In this document: positions 9,736-20,318 of the stretch, in pieces
Position numbering within the stretch: position 1 is the first letter of the stretch
How the letters are laid out: each line of letters starts with the position of its first letter
From: Elephas maximus indicus
Lineage: Eukaryota; Chordata; Mammalia; Proboscidea; Elephantidae
Length of the DNA: 64,000 nt
Reading direction: 5' to 3'
NCBI RefSeq assembly: GCF_024166365.1
Contig: NC_064822.1
Location: 105,892,823-105,956,822, forward strand
Notes under the pieces: generated by a model
What the model saw: only the letters and a program-made list of their open reading frames with translations
Database searches by the model: none
Told to the model about the DNA's origin: nothing
Position numbers and translations under genes: made by a program

Positions 9736-12140
9736 TAATTTTTCTATTTTTGTTTCTGATTTTAATTTGCAGAGATTTTCTGCCTGGAATCAATTTTGAG
9801 GGTTCAGATTTAGCTGGGGAAAAAACATATTACACATCCTTCAGTATAGGAGATGAGGGAGTGAGAGAAAATATTTTTTGAAGAAGCATTTCTGTAAAAA
9901 TTAGAAATTACTTTTTTTAATCTATTTAAAGTTTGGCTTGGAAAATGCCATCTCTGCCTATATGGCCTTGTGTTGCAAAAGCAGATCATTGGCTGGGGTG
10001 CCTGTTATGGGTATGAGTGTGTAGAAGGGTGATTGAAGCCAAATCTGTTGTCATGTTAGTAAATGGTTTGAAAACTGAATGTAATACTTGAGTAGAATTT
10101 TTTTTTCCATTTTGAAATTGAGCCTATCTTTTTGATTTTACTAATATTTCATTCAACAAGGCTGTTAAGCTGATTGTACTTGGCGATGTGACTACCATCC
10201 AGTTTGATATTCAAGGACAGAATGGGGCTTATGTAAAAAATTGGAAATTTGATTTTAAACCTCAGTGAATAGGTCAAATGGACACCAGAGGTTTCAACTG
10301 ACCTGTGATTTTTTTTTTTTTTTTTTTACTCCCTAAAACGGGAAATTTTTTTTTTGGTTGTTAATTCATTTGTTACTCTCTGTACTTTAACTGCCCACCC
10401 CAAAAGCAAAATAACCAACCGTCTACAGAATTGTATGTTTCTAACTGCTTTGACCAGTTTAGTCAAATCATATAACAGCTGTTCTAAACTTCTCAATTGA
10501 ACATTGAAGTATTTTACTCTTATGTTCACATATTTAGAACTCTAGATCCCAGAATGGTAGGGCAGGTGGACCCTACAGTAATTTGTGTTAGTGTTAAAGA
10601 TGAAACATTGTAACTGACTGTTGAACTGTTAAATAGTGTAGAAGTAAAAAAGAAGTTAAAAAAAAAAAGGTTTAATTTGAGGGGATCTTAATTCTGTTGA
10701 CACTGTATCACCTTCCTTCCCTCCCCTCCTTTCAAAAAAAAAAATATATATATATATAGTTTGGAATTCACTTGAGACAGAAACAGCATGACCTTTTTGA
10801 ACTGAGGTCAGAAAGATGGTTTAAAAAATTAATGCATAATTTCTCAATAAAGTTGAAGTCCTCATATATTAAATAGGCAAGTTTACATGCTGGTATTTAG
10901 AATATGGCTAAAATATTAAAAACCATGTTGCATTAATCTGTTTTAAGTCATACCATGTTCAGAGTTCTGTGTAAGTGGGATTTTGTTTTCTTTTTAGGGA
11001 TAGTTTATTATAGTAAAAACTGTCTCTTATGTTAGTGAATTACATATGTACAAACAAACTGTAAATTGTGAACACTGGAAAGCACCATTGTGACATAAAG
11101 TAAACATCTTAGTAATATATTAAAATGAATGTAAATGAGGTTAAAAATTACGTGACTGTGAAACTCATCTTCCAACTCTAAGTTAAGGTTTGGAGATTTG
11201 TGTTAGTAGGTAACTATTAAGAGCTTTGAAAACACTGCACATTTCTGTATAATCCAGAATTACTCTTTCTTTGTAACTTATTACTCAGCAATTACTTTTG
11301 ATTTGATAGATTGATAACATGGTATATTTAAGCAGTTTGAAACTATTCATTTCTACGTGCTATTTTTTTAAATTATCTACTAGATGAAACATACAATAAA
11401 ACTACCTGTGCTAAAATTTGGGGAAGTTTAGGTCCTTTTAAAAAAAAAGTGTTAATAGTCATTGATTACATCTCTAATAAAAGTGCTTATTTTGGTTTAT
11501 TTACGTAATGCTGCAGTTGGTAGGAATGGTAAACATTTAAAGTGTTAACACTGTGAATGCATTGAATTTATGAAAATAAACAATGTATTAAAATCACTTG
11601 ATAAGGATTATAAACTTAATTATTGCACTTAGAATGAAACATTACTTTTTTTTTTTTTTTACAATGTGTCACAGATTTAGGCTTTACTCGTATGCTCGTG
11701 TGACCTCCTTTTAGTCCACCCAACTTCTAAAAAATGCAAAGATTCTAATTGAAACACGAGTCCTTTTTTTTTTTTTTGAAGAAAGCAAGTATGTTCTTGC
11801 TTTTTACCCCAATGTTATTGAAAGTAGAAATTCAAAGACGTGACCACTTCTTAATTCCTAATGAAATATAACTTGTCTAATTTAATTTGCTTCTGTACAT
11901 CTAATAGTTCCCTTTTTGATGGGCTGTATAGGGGAGAATAAAATATGTGTATCTATGTGTGTATATATATATAAAACATATATATATTCACAGTATGTAT
12001 TTAGTGTTTATTTTATTGCAGCAGACTTAAGGTTTGTATCAAAATGATGCCTATGAGTTGTGTGAAACTTGGCTTTTTTTTTTTTTTTTTTTTTTGAGCA
12101 TTGCAATTGATGAGGGTTAGGGAGTTTGTTGTAGTTCAGC

Positions 12141-12148
12141 TATTTATT
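12141..12148 (+). promoter_or_regulatory. LARP4: AU-rich element core (TATTTATT)
   Basis: In the transcript this reads UAUUUAUU and contains the heptamer UAUUUAU recognised by the tristetraprolin family. LARP4 mRNA is known to be destabilised in a TTP-dependent manner through its 3'UTR. Whether this copy is the site used is inference. Confidence 0.5.
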
Positions 12149-12606
12149 TGGTTCTTTAGATTCTTTAGATGGAGAATTTAAATATCAAATCCTCTCTTCA
12201 CCCTTATGACTTAATACTTCCTTGGGTTGTTGGAGGCTAAAAATAGATACAAATGTTATTTCTGAAACAAATTCTGTATGGCGCAGTAATCTGCTGTAGT
12301 TCCTAGTGTATGAAGAGAACAAGAGTCACACAAGTTCATAGCTTTGTGTTTCATTGAGAAGGTGCATGGAGACATTGCAGACCCCTATCTCCATTTTCTG
12401 TCCTGTTAATTAAGGTTTTCATAATATCTAGCCTGTCTCTAATACGAGTAATTTCATTTTTGCCAATTATAGACACTGGCATTCAAAATAGTGATCCATC
12501 TAAATATTTTTCAACTGGATTTTGGAAGAAGACAAGGTCTTTCGGTGATGTGGGTTTGTTGTCTTACATGCTCCATTTGCATGTCATCAAATGGCATGCA
12601 GAAGCT

Positions 12607-12615
12607 TTATTTATT
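12607..12615 (+). promoter_or_regulatory. LARP4: AU-rich nonamer (TTATTTATT)
   Basis: A perfect UUAUUUAUU nonamer, the classical high-affinity TTP/ZFP36 site, sits in 'agctttatttatttttgatt'. It is the best ARE in the 3'UTR and lies about 3.1 kb downstream of the stop codon. Confidence 0.6.
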
Positions 12616-13643
12616 TTTGATTCCTAAAATTAAGGTAGCTGGAGTACTGTTTTACATTCCATTTTCTTTTTAAATAATCAGATTGGCTTTGCAAAAGGCA
12701 TAATGATGGAGTGTTAGCATCTTCACCTAGTGTAAAGGAAAACAAGAAGGATATTGCTGGAGCAGAAGATAGTATTTCAGAGTTAACACTTCCTCTAGTT
12801 TAATTAGTTATGGCTTCAATATTTAGTATCTTGGCTTAAATATCCACTGGTTTTACTACTTTGACACAGTTGAACAGTGCTGTGGTTAAGTCTTTGGTAT
12901 TTGTTTTGGCAGTGTGTGTTAAGCATATTTTAAAAGTACCAGTTTATTTACAGAAAACACAAAAGGTGGAGCAGTGTATTGCCTCTTGATGAGTTTTTAT
13001 AAAATCTTAATTATAATATTTTTTTTTCTAATTTTTTATATTTCCTTATCATTTGGTGGCCACTAATTCAACTTTAGGCTTTTTGGTGTATGTACGTAGC
13101 TAGTCTGAGCTTCCAAGAAGATACATAGACATTTCAGTTTTGTTAGCCGGATGAGGACATTTTAAGAAGTCAAAAGTTTGTTTTCAAGTATAGTTGAGAA
13201 TAAATCCTCTTTTAAAATCTACCTGATTATTAAATAACTTAAAGTTTATTTTTAAAAGCTGAGAACTTTTTATGAGTCTTTGAGTAGACAGTTTGAGAAA
13301 GTGCAATGCAGATATCAACAGACTGTGTATAAAGTAGTTTTGTTTTCAGTTTTGCAGCATATCACATCAATATCAACATTGATTTTTACCTGACTTAGGT
13401 GTCCCTTGAACAACATCTCTTAAATGTTGGGAGGTGGGGTTCAGACCAGTTACCTGGCTCCTGTTTTGTCCATTGCTTTAGGATTGTTCCTGTTGTCAAA
13501 ACTGTCAAAAAAAAAAAAAAAAAAAAGATGTGACATATGCTTATGCATAAAATGTTAAAATGAGTACATCCTTGTATTTGTGTTTTTGTTTTCAACATTG
13601 CCAAGGTGCTATGGAAAATTAAAGTAACACGAAATTAGAAAAA

Positions 13644-13649
13644 AATAAA
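13644..13649 (+). promoter_or_regulatory. LARP4: Probable distal poly(A) signal of LARP4
   Basis: AATAAA is followed after about 25-50 bases by 'tttccttttctctgggggtg', a plausible G/U-rich downstream element. The position gives a 3'UTR of about 4.2 kb. Earlier AATAAA motifs at 11395, 11476, 11575 and 11937 may be used as proximal sites. Confidence 0.5.
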
Positions 13650-13670
13650 ATTATTAAAAAGCAGGACTGG

Positions 13671-14980
13671 TTTCCTTTTCTCTGGGGGTGTATCTGTAAT
13701 GGCTGCTTGTGGTTACTTTTTTGGTAATTTTACATGTTGCCCACCCTCTGGTTCCATCACTATTCTGGTTTCAGGTTTTGATGGGGTTTTTTTGTTGAGC
13801 GGTGGGGTGGTATTTCACCTGTAATAGAAGGGCAGGGAGCCAGAGATTCAGCTTTATGATTCTGAGGTTTTCAACCTTTGAATGTTAAGAGGCATTATTG
13901 AAGGGGGGAAAATCACAGGGCAACATGCAGTTTAAGGATTTTGCCTTTATGGCAGATTATGGCTTGACTTGAATATGTAAATTCTAGGCTTTTTTTTTTT
14001 TAAAGCCAAGAAGTCACCCTTGCCTTTTCAACCACACCTTTGCTTAGATTGTATCAAACCCAGGTAAAGGGGTTTTGGGACTCTTCAAAGGGAAAAAGTT
14101 CACCGGGGAACTTAAATGGGTCTTTGAATCTTTTAAACTTTTAAAATTTAGATAGATGAAATACAGGATAAAAAGACAAAACTGGGAAAGCTTAATCTCT
14201 GGCTTTGTAAGTTTAATAACTGGTGTATATATATATTAGTGTGGCTGCTCAGCTTTTACTGAATATTGTATTGCTAGAAAACACTTGGGTGGTGTTCATG
14301 GCTCTTATGTCACAGTTTCTTCTTGAATTGTCTTGTTAGGGTCAGCTCTTTTTATAGAAGTCTAATAAGTCTTTTAAATATGGCCTGCTTTCGAGTTAGA
14401 TTTAAATATTCAGAGCTGTTGTTTCTATGAAGTTATATGGATGTGTTTGTAAGTAATATGCACTAAGGTAACATAATGTGAGCATTCACTTCGGCAATTA
14501 CTTAGCTCAGTAGCGTTGCCTTTTAAATAGCTAAAACCTTTAATTTACTAATGAACAGTTATTTATCTTAATGAAGACAGCTAATGTCAGTGAGCAAAAT
14601 GATAACCAGTAACAACAGGTTTACAGGGAGATTAGTGTTAACAAAGCTTTTGGGGGGCTTATGTCAGTGTATTAATAAATTTATCAGGCCAAGGGAAGGG
14701 TGTACATAAACATAGCACAGACACAGTGTAATTGTCTGTTCTTTTTAATGAACTAACTAAATTGGTAAATTTGGCTGGATGTGAGAAGGAGGGAAAGAAG
14801 AGAGTCTGAGTGTCAAGTTGGTTGGTGATGGCACCAACTGGTATATAGAAAGAGGCACACGTTTGGTACCTGTGAGAGATGTCTGGAATGTAGCCTGGCA
14901 CGAAATTCTCATTGAAGTCTTGAGTGAATAAGATTAATAGTAGATTATAGAATGAGAGGAGAGCTAAACAACTCTGGAAA
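13671..14980. other. Intergenic, unique sequence
   Basis: No repeat family or gene recognised. It contains another AATAAA at 14674 that could extend LARP4 transcripts. AT-rich; short frames look random. Confidence 0.5.
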
Positions 14981-14989
14981 ATGTCTAAA

Positions 14990-15425
14990 TTGGAAAAAGT
15001 TTTTAAATGTCAATACCCAAATTTTTGGCAAGGATGAGAAGAAATGAAAACTCTCGTAAACTGCTAAAAAAAAAATTTTTTTTTTTTTTTCTAGGGGAGT
15101 ATAAATTGATACAACCATTTTGGGGAGCAATTTGGCTGTATTTAGAGAAGGTAATTAGCGTACCTTGCAGCTTCACATTCCTGAACTCAGAGACAGCAAG
15201 GATGTGGCATTGTTTATAAACAATGTCCATCAACAAAATAATTTTAGTATATCTTAATGGAATGCTATATACCCCATTGAAGTGAATGAATTGGAACAAC
15301 TACTATGTATCAAAAAATACTGAGAGAAAGCAAGTTATACTGATATACAGTTTGATACCTTTTTATAATTTTTAAAATACTATGTACAGTTAGTAAAAGT
15401 ATAAAAATGTACTAATGTGCTGGGA
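14990..15425 (+). mobile_element. L1M 3' fragment
   Basis: 'tttggcaaggatgagaagaa', 'gagtataaattgatacaacc', 'attttggggagcaatttggc' and 'aatgtccatcaacaaaataa' are ordered pieces of an ancient L1M 3' end. It is interrupted by an A10T14 tract at 15066-15089. Confidence 0.75.
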
Positions 15426-16370
15426 ATACACACCAGCTTCAAAGTAGTGGATACCTTTTAAGAACATTTTTGAGGGAGGTGAATACCATTAGGGGTGCCT
15501 GTATAGGGCCTTCAACTGCATAATATCTTTAAATTTTGATGCAGAAATGGTGAAAACTTAGTATTTGTTAAATCTAGGTGGTGAGGTTGGGGACGTGTAA
15601 TTCTGTATACTTGGAAGTGCCTTCAAATAACAGTTTTTAAAAATTTAAGGGGTAGGCAGAGTAAACATTTCCCAAAGGATACACTGACTGGATATGAAAA
15701 GCAGAAGAAAGAGATGCTGAAGAAATCAAAAGAAAATTTTAAGATAAGTGTTAAACATTGCTCAATGCCACAGAGATGGGATGACTGGAAATTCCATTGG
15801 ATTTGGCAGTCAGGCAGTTACTGGTAACCATTACCAAGCAGATTCAGTAGAGTATGAGTGGGAGCCTGATTATAGAGGGTTGGAAATAAGGAAACCAGTA
15901 GACTAAATGTTCAGCGATGGAACTGGATCCAAGTGTATAATCAATCTACTTATCTTAACCCCTGTCTTTCCATCTCCCCCTTCACCATGCCCAGTCTACT
16001 GGCTATATGTTGGCTTCTTAAGTGGGATCTCTATGTGAAAGGAAAGATGGTCAGCAGTTATATGTTCTCATGCTCCTGTCATTTCCAAAAGAGAAAATAA
16101 TTCTCAGTGTCCATATAACAAATCCCTCCACACAACAGGACAAATCACCCTCAGTACTTTTGGGTTTTATGATCCTCAGCTTATGATTCCCAGAGATCAA
16201 GGGACTTGATATTGCTCCAGCATCCATATATCAAATCTTGGGGATTTTTTACTGCTAAAGTATTTCCTTAATTTCTGATGACATTGAAAATCTCTTCATA
16301 TGTTTATTATTTTTCCATTAGGTTGTCATTTTTTTTTTAATTTGAGCTTGCATATGATATGGTTTTAAAT
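15426..16370. other. Intergenic, nothing recognised
   Basis: Moderately AT-rich sequence with no clear repeat or gene. 'tagtggataccttttaagaa' and nearby text may be more decayed L1M. Confidence 0.4.
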
Positions 16371-16375
16371 TTTTG

Positions 16376-16445
16376 TTAACATCCTCAAAAACCCTAAGGG
16401 GCAGTTCTCTGTCACATGGGGTCACTATGAGTTTTCAATCTACAG
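16376..16445 (+). mobile_element. AfroSINE 3' fragment, degraded
   Basis: 'aaaaaccctaaggggcagtt' and 'catggggtcactatgag' match the AfroSINE 3' half. Confidence 0.5.
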
Positions 16446-16634
16446 CACAAAACAACAGTGCTCAAGATATGTATATAAAGATGTCCTTGCAAATAGAGAC
16501 TATTTCTATCAACCCTCTGTCAGAAAGGCTGAATAGAAAAAAAAGTCAACATTCTTTACCCCTCTCCCAGCATAAATCATCACTCACTGTGGGAAAGTGG
16601 TTACTTGCCAGAAAGTAGGGCATGTGAATCATCA

Positions 16635-17022
16635 CAGTCATGCATCGCTTAATGTCCATGATAAAAAAAAAAAAAATACATTCTATGAAATAGGATATTA
16701 TGTGATTTGGACGTTCGTGCAAACACCGTGCCAAATCAGGCCTCTGGAGGCTGCTTTCCCACTGCCCATGGAGCCCATGACACATCAGGGTGTGGAGACC
16801 CCCCAGGGCCCAGCGGAGCCCAGTGTGGCCAGCACAGGTTATCTATGACCAAACCCTTTGGCTTTCTAAAAGGACCAGGAAAGCTTCCTTTTGTGTTTGG
16901 TCCCATTCAGTATACATCCCATTGTCCAGTTGGGATTTCTTAACTCTATTATAACCTCATGGGACCACTGACATATTATGTGGTCAGATGTTGCCAGAGC
17001 AGACAGTATGTCACGCATGAGC
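16635..17022 (+). mobile_element. Tigger-type (Tc1/mariner-pogo) short DNA transposon
   Basis: The left end 'cagtcatgcatcgcttaatg' and the right end '...tatgtcacgcatgag' are inverted versions of the Tigger terminal repeat. 'gatttggacgttcgtgcaaa' and 'atgggaccactgacatatta' are internal Tigger text. A poly(A) run disrupts the left part. No transposase is present. Confidence 0.65.
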
Positions 17023-17128
17023 GTATACTGTTGTCCTTGGCCTCTGATGGAATAAGAACTAAAGGGGGAAAGGCTGAAAAGTTGGAGTGTGAACTCTTTT
17101 GCCAACAGTTATGCTCTTGACACCATAA

Positions 17129-17275
17129 AAAACAAACTGAACCAAACCTGTTGCCATCGATTTCAACTCACAGCAACCCTATAGGACCGAGTTTCCAAGG
17201 AGCAGCTGGTGGATTCAAACTGCTGAACTTTTGGTTAGCAGCGAAGCTCTTAACCGCTGCGCCAGCAAGGCTCCA
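17129..17275 (-). mobile_element. AfroSINE, short class (reverse)
   Basis: Reverse AfroSINE from the tail 'aacctgttgccatcgatttc' to the head 'cgctgcgccagcaaggctcc'. Exact 11-bp target-site duplication TGACACCATAA at 17118-17128 and 17276-17286. Confidence 0.92.
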
Positions 17276-17377
17276 TGACACCATAAGGTGATGAAAACTA
17301 AGCCAAATGAGCCACAGGGCTGTTGAATCACAACACTGCTACACTGCATGGCCTCCTGTCTTCTGAGTCACTTTTTA

Positions 17378-17543
17378 GGTCTGTCTTGGAGCAAAGTGGT
17401 TAAGAGCTCAGGCTGCTAACCAAAAGGTCAACTGTTTGAATCCACCAGCCACTCCTTGGAAACTCTGTGAGGCAGTTCTACTCTTTCTGTAGGGTCGCTA
17501 TGAATCAGAATCAACTGGATGGCAACGAGTTTGGTTTTTGGTA
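17378..17543 (+). mobile_element. AfroSINE, short class
   Basis: 'gcaaagtggttaagagctca', 'gtttgaatccaccagccact' and 'gtagggtcgctatgaatcag' to 'gagtttggtttttgg'. It lies about 100 bp from the reverse copy at 17129-17275 and forms an inverted pair with it. Confidence 0.88.
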
Positions 17544-17829
17544 ATAATCTATAGACTCAAAGGGTCATTGATCACCAAATGCAAATCATGTCAACCCTGA
17601 GCTTGTCCTAACAGACAACCAGCCTGTTAATTAATGCCTGTATAAGAGACGCTCTCCTTACATGGAAATATCAACAAACATTACAAGGAAGAGGTTAAAT
17701 TGCTTGACACCAACATTCTAGAACAGAAATATAAGAATTAGGCATCACAAATAAACTTTCCCTTGTGGTCTCAGCAAATACTGTGCTATAATTTCTTCTT
17801 GTTGCTAATAGACTACACCATATCTACTA

Positions 17830-18890
17830 CAACACACACAAAAAAAATTTTGAGTAAATTCTGTCAATCTATTCCTATGTGGTTTGCTTAGGAAGGCCTC
17901 TATACTGAAGTTATCGCAATTGTTTTCCTCAAGTTTTTAATAATCATAATTTTGCTTTTTAAATTTTAGCTTTTAAATACATTTGGAATTTATTTTGGTG
18001 CACTATAAAAAGTGGTGTTTAACCTTACTTTTTCTGACTAAATATCCCCAAACCATTTGTTGAATGCTTGCTCTTCTTGATTTGAGGTGCCCCCTTTAAA
18101 AAAAAAAAAAAAAAAAATTTTTTTTTTTTAAAGGCGGCACCTCAACCACAGAGGAATTTACTAGCTGTGTATGAGTCTATTTCTTCAATATTTATTCAAT
18201 TCCTTCTATTCCTGCACTAATAACACTCTGTTTTAATTCCTATAGCTTTTTAGTATATTTTGGTATTTGAGAGGGCAAATTGCCCCTATGGTGGTTCTTA
18301 TTTAGAATGACTGCTCCTTCTTACTTTTTTCCTCCAATATGGATTTTAAAATCACCTACAAAATTTTGTTTAAAAGAATTGTGTTGGCATTTTTATGGAT
18401 ATTCATTTTACTCATAGGAAGTTTTGGGAGAATTGACTGTACAAGATATTGAGTCCTCCCACTAAAGAACATGCACATTTGTTGAATCTTTCAGCATTCA
18501 GACTTAATTTTTAAATACATCTATAAGCCTTCCTTCATGGCTTATGGGTTTTGAGGCTTGTAGCTTTGTGGTATGTTTTGGTATCTGGTCAGGCCAATTC
18601 CCCTTTTTTAATTTAAATTTTTCTTGAGCATTTTATTTTTCATTTGACCTTTAGAATCACTTGTCAAATTATGATTAAAATCTACAATGAGATTTTAATA
18701 ATGATTGCATTGATTTTTATGGATTAATTTTTGGGGCACTTTATGATATTGAGCCTACCCGTCTAGGAATAGTTAACTCTTCATTTAGGACTTCTTTTAC
18801 ATCATTCAGGTCTTATATCATTCAGTAATGTTTACAGTTTTCTTCATATAGGCCTTGAACATTTCTTATGTTTATTTCTATTTATGTTAT
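17830..18890 (-). mobile_element. L1M fragment (reverse)
   Basis: 'tggaatttattttggtgcac', 'ccccaaaccatttgttgaat', 'gtgttggcatttttatggat' and 'tttatggattaatttttggg' follow reverse L1M text. It is disrupted by the A/T palindrome at 18082-18145. Confidence 0.65.
18082..18145. repeat. 64-bp A/T-cored palindrome
   Basis: Left arm 'ttgaggtgccccctttaaa' and right arm 'aaaggcggcacctcaa' are inverted copies of the same 16 bp with one mismatch. They are joined by A20 (18098-18117) directly followed by T12 (18118-18129). There is no loop sequence other than the A/T junction. Confidence 0.9.
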
Positions 18891-18904
18891 GGTTTCGTAT
18901 AACT

Positions 18905-19087
18905 AGAGCTCTCGGTGCACTGGTTAAAGCACTCGGCTGCTAGGCAAAAGGTCAGCTGTTCGAACCTACCAGAGAAAGATGTGGCAGTCTGCTTCTGTAA
19001 ACATTACAGCTTTGGAAACCCTACGTGTTACTCTGTCCTATAGGGCCACTATGAGTCAGAATTGACTAGACTGCAGTTTGGTTTTAG
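18905..19087 (+). mobile_element. AfroSINE, long class
   Basis: Head 'agagctctcggtgcactggt', a B box 'gttcgaac', the long-class middle 'gatgtggcagtctgcttctg' and tail 'ctatgagtcagaattgacta'. Flanked by 12-bp repeats 'tttcgtataact' (18893-18904) and 'tttcctataact' (19088-19099), one mismatch. Confidence 0.9.
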
Positions 19088-19099
19088 TTTCCTATAACT

Positions 19100-19454
19100 G
19101 AATGGAATTTTTTTTTTCCAATTCCGTTTCACCTACTGCTGGAATACAAGGAAAGCTATTGATTTTTATATGCATCTAATCTTAAAACCACCTTACAAGA
19201 CTCTAATAATTATTCTGATGTAACTAGAATGTAAATTGTATGAGAGTATGGACCTTATTCAAACACTGTGTATCTCTAGCACATAGTCAGTGTAACACGT
19301 TACAGTAATTAAATACATGTTGGAACTAGTGAATGATGGTAACTTAGTTGATTCTCTTGGATCTTCTGGTAGATAGTATTTCCAATTTTTCAGCTATTGA
19401 GACTTTTGGTAAAGATTGTAGGTTCATGTATCAAAAAATTTTTTCTCTAGACAA
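19100..19454. other. Intergenic, decayed repeat sequence
   Basis: 'gctattgatttttatatgca' resembles reverse L1M and 'agaatgtaaattgtatgaga' resembles an L2 3' end. No gene. Confidence 0.35.
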
Positions 19455-20318
19455 CACACAATACAGGGGAGGTCAGCACAACTGAACTAAACCAAAACCA
19501 AAGAATTTTCCTGAATAAACTGAATGCTTCAAAGGCCAGTGTAGCAGGGGCAGGGGTTTGGGGACCATGATTTCAGGGGACATCTAAGTCAATTGGCATA
19601 ATAAAATCTATTAAGAAAACATTCTGCATCCTACTTTGAAGAGTGGCGTCTGGGGTCTTAAATGCTAGCAAGCAGTCATCTAAGATGCATCAATTGGTCT
19701 CAACCCACCTGGAGCAAAGGAGAATGAAGACCACCAAGGACACGAGGTAATTATGAGCCCAAGAGACAGAAAGGGCCACATAAACCAGAGACTACATCAG
19801 CCTGAGACCAGAAGAACTAGATGGTGCCCAGCTACAACCGATGACTGCCCTGACAGGGAACACAACAGAGAACCCCTGAGGGAGCAGGAGAACAGTGGGA
19901 TGCAGACCCCAAATTCTCATAAAAAGACCAGACTTAGCGGTTTGACTGAGACTGGAAGGACCTGGTGGTCATGACTCCCAGACCTTCTGTTGGCCCAGGA
20001 CAGGAACCATTCCCTAAGCCAACTCCTCAGACGGATTGCACTGAACAATGGGTTGGAGAGGGATGCTAGTGAGGAGAGAGCTTCTTGGATCAGGTGGACA
20101 CTTAAGACTATGTTGGCGTCTCCTGTCTGGAAGGGAGATGAGGGGGTAGAGAGGGTTAGAAGCTGGCGAAATGGACACAAAAAGAAAGAGTGGAGGGAGG
20201 GAGCGGACTGTCTCATTAGGGGGAGAATAATTGGGAGTATGTAGCAAGGTGTATATAAGTTTTTGTGTGAGACTGATTTGTTTAACTTTCACTTAAAGCA
20301 TAATAAAAATTATTTTTA
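19455..20318 (+). mobile_element. LINE 3'-end module, long copy (probable afrotherian L1 3'UTR)
   Basis: About 860 bp ending 'cttaaagcataataaaaatt', with an AATAAA-type signal near the end. It shares ordered blocks with the reverse copy at 2878-3375, including 'cagggaacacaacagagaac', 'ccccaaattctcataaaaag' and 'aattgggagtatgtagcaag'. No reverse-transcriptase frame is attached, so this is a 5'-truncated insertion. L1 origin is inferred from the poly(A) tail and long target-site duplication of the sister copy. The left boundary is approximate. Confidence 0.65.

Larger units (their letters stand above)
9486..13670 (+). other. LARP4: LARP4 3' untranslated region
   Basis: About 4.2 kb of AT-rich sequence following the stop codon contains no AfroSINE, LINE or other recognisable interspersed repeat, unlike everything around it. 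This suggests exonic constraint. It holds several AATAAA motifs (10846, 11395, 11476, 11575, 11937, 13199, 13644), a (TA)n stretch (about 9704-9730), long T runs and AU-rich elements. The distal end is placed just after the AATAAA at 13644 because that is followed by a G/T-rich segment; another candidate is 14674. Exact length is inferred. Confidence 0.7.
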
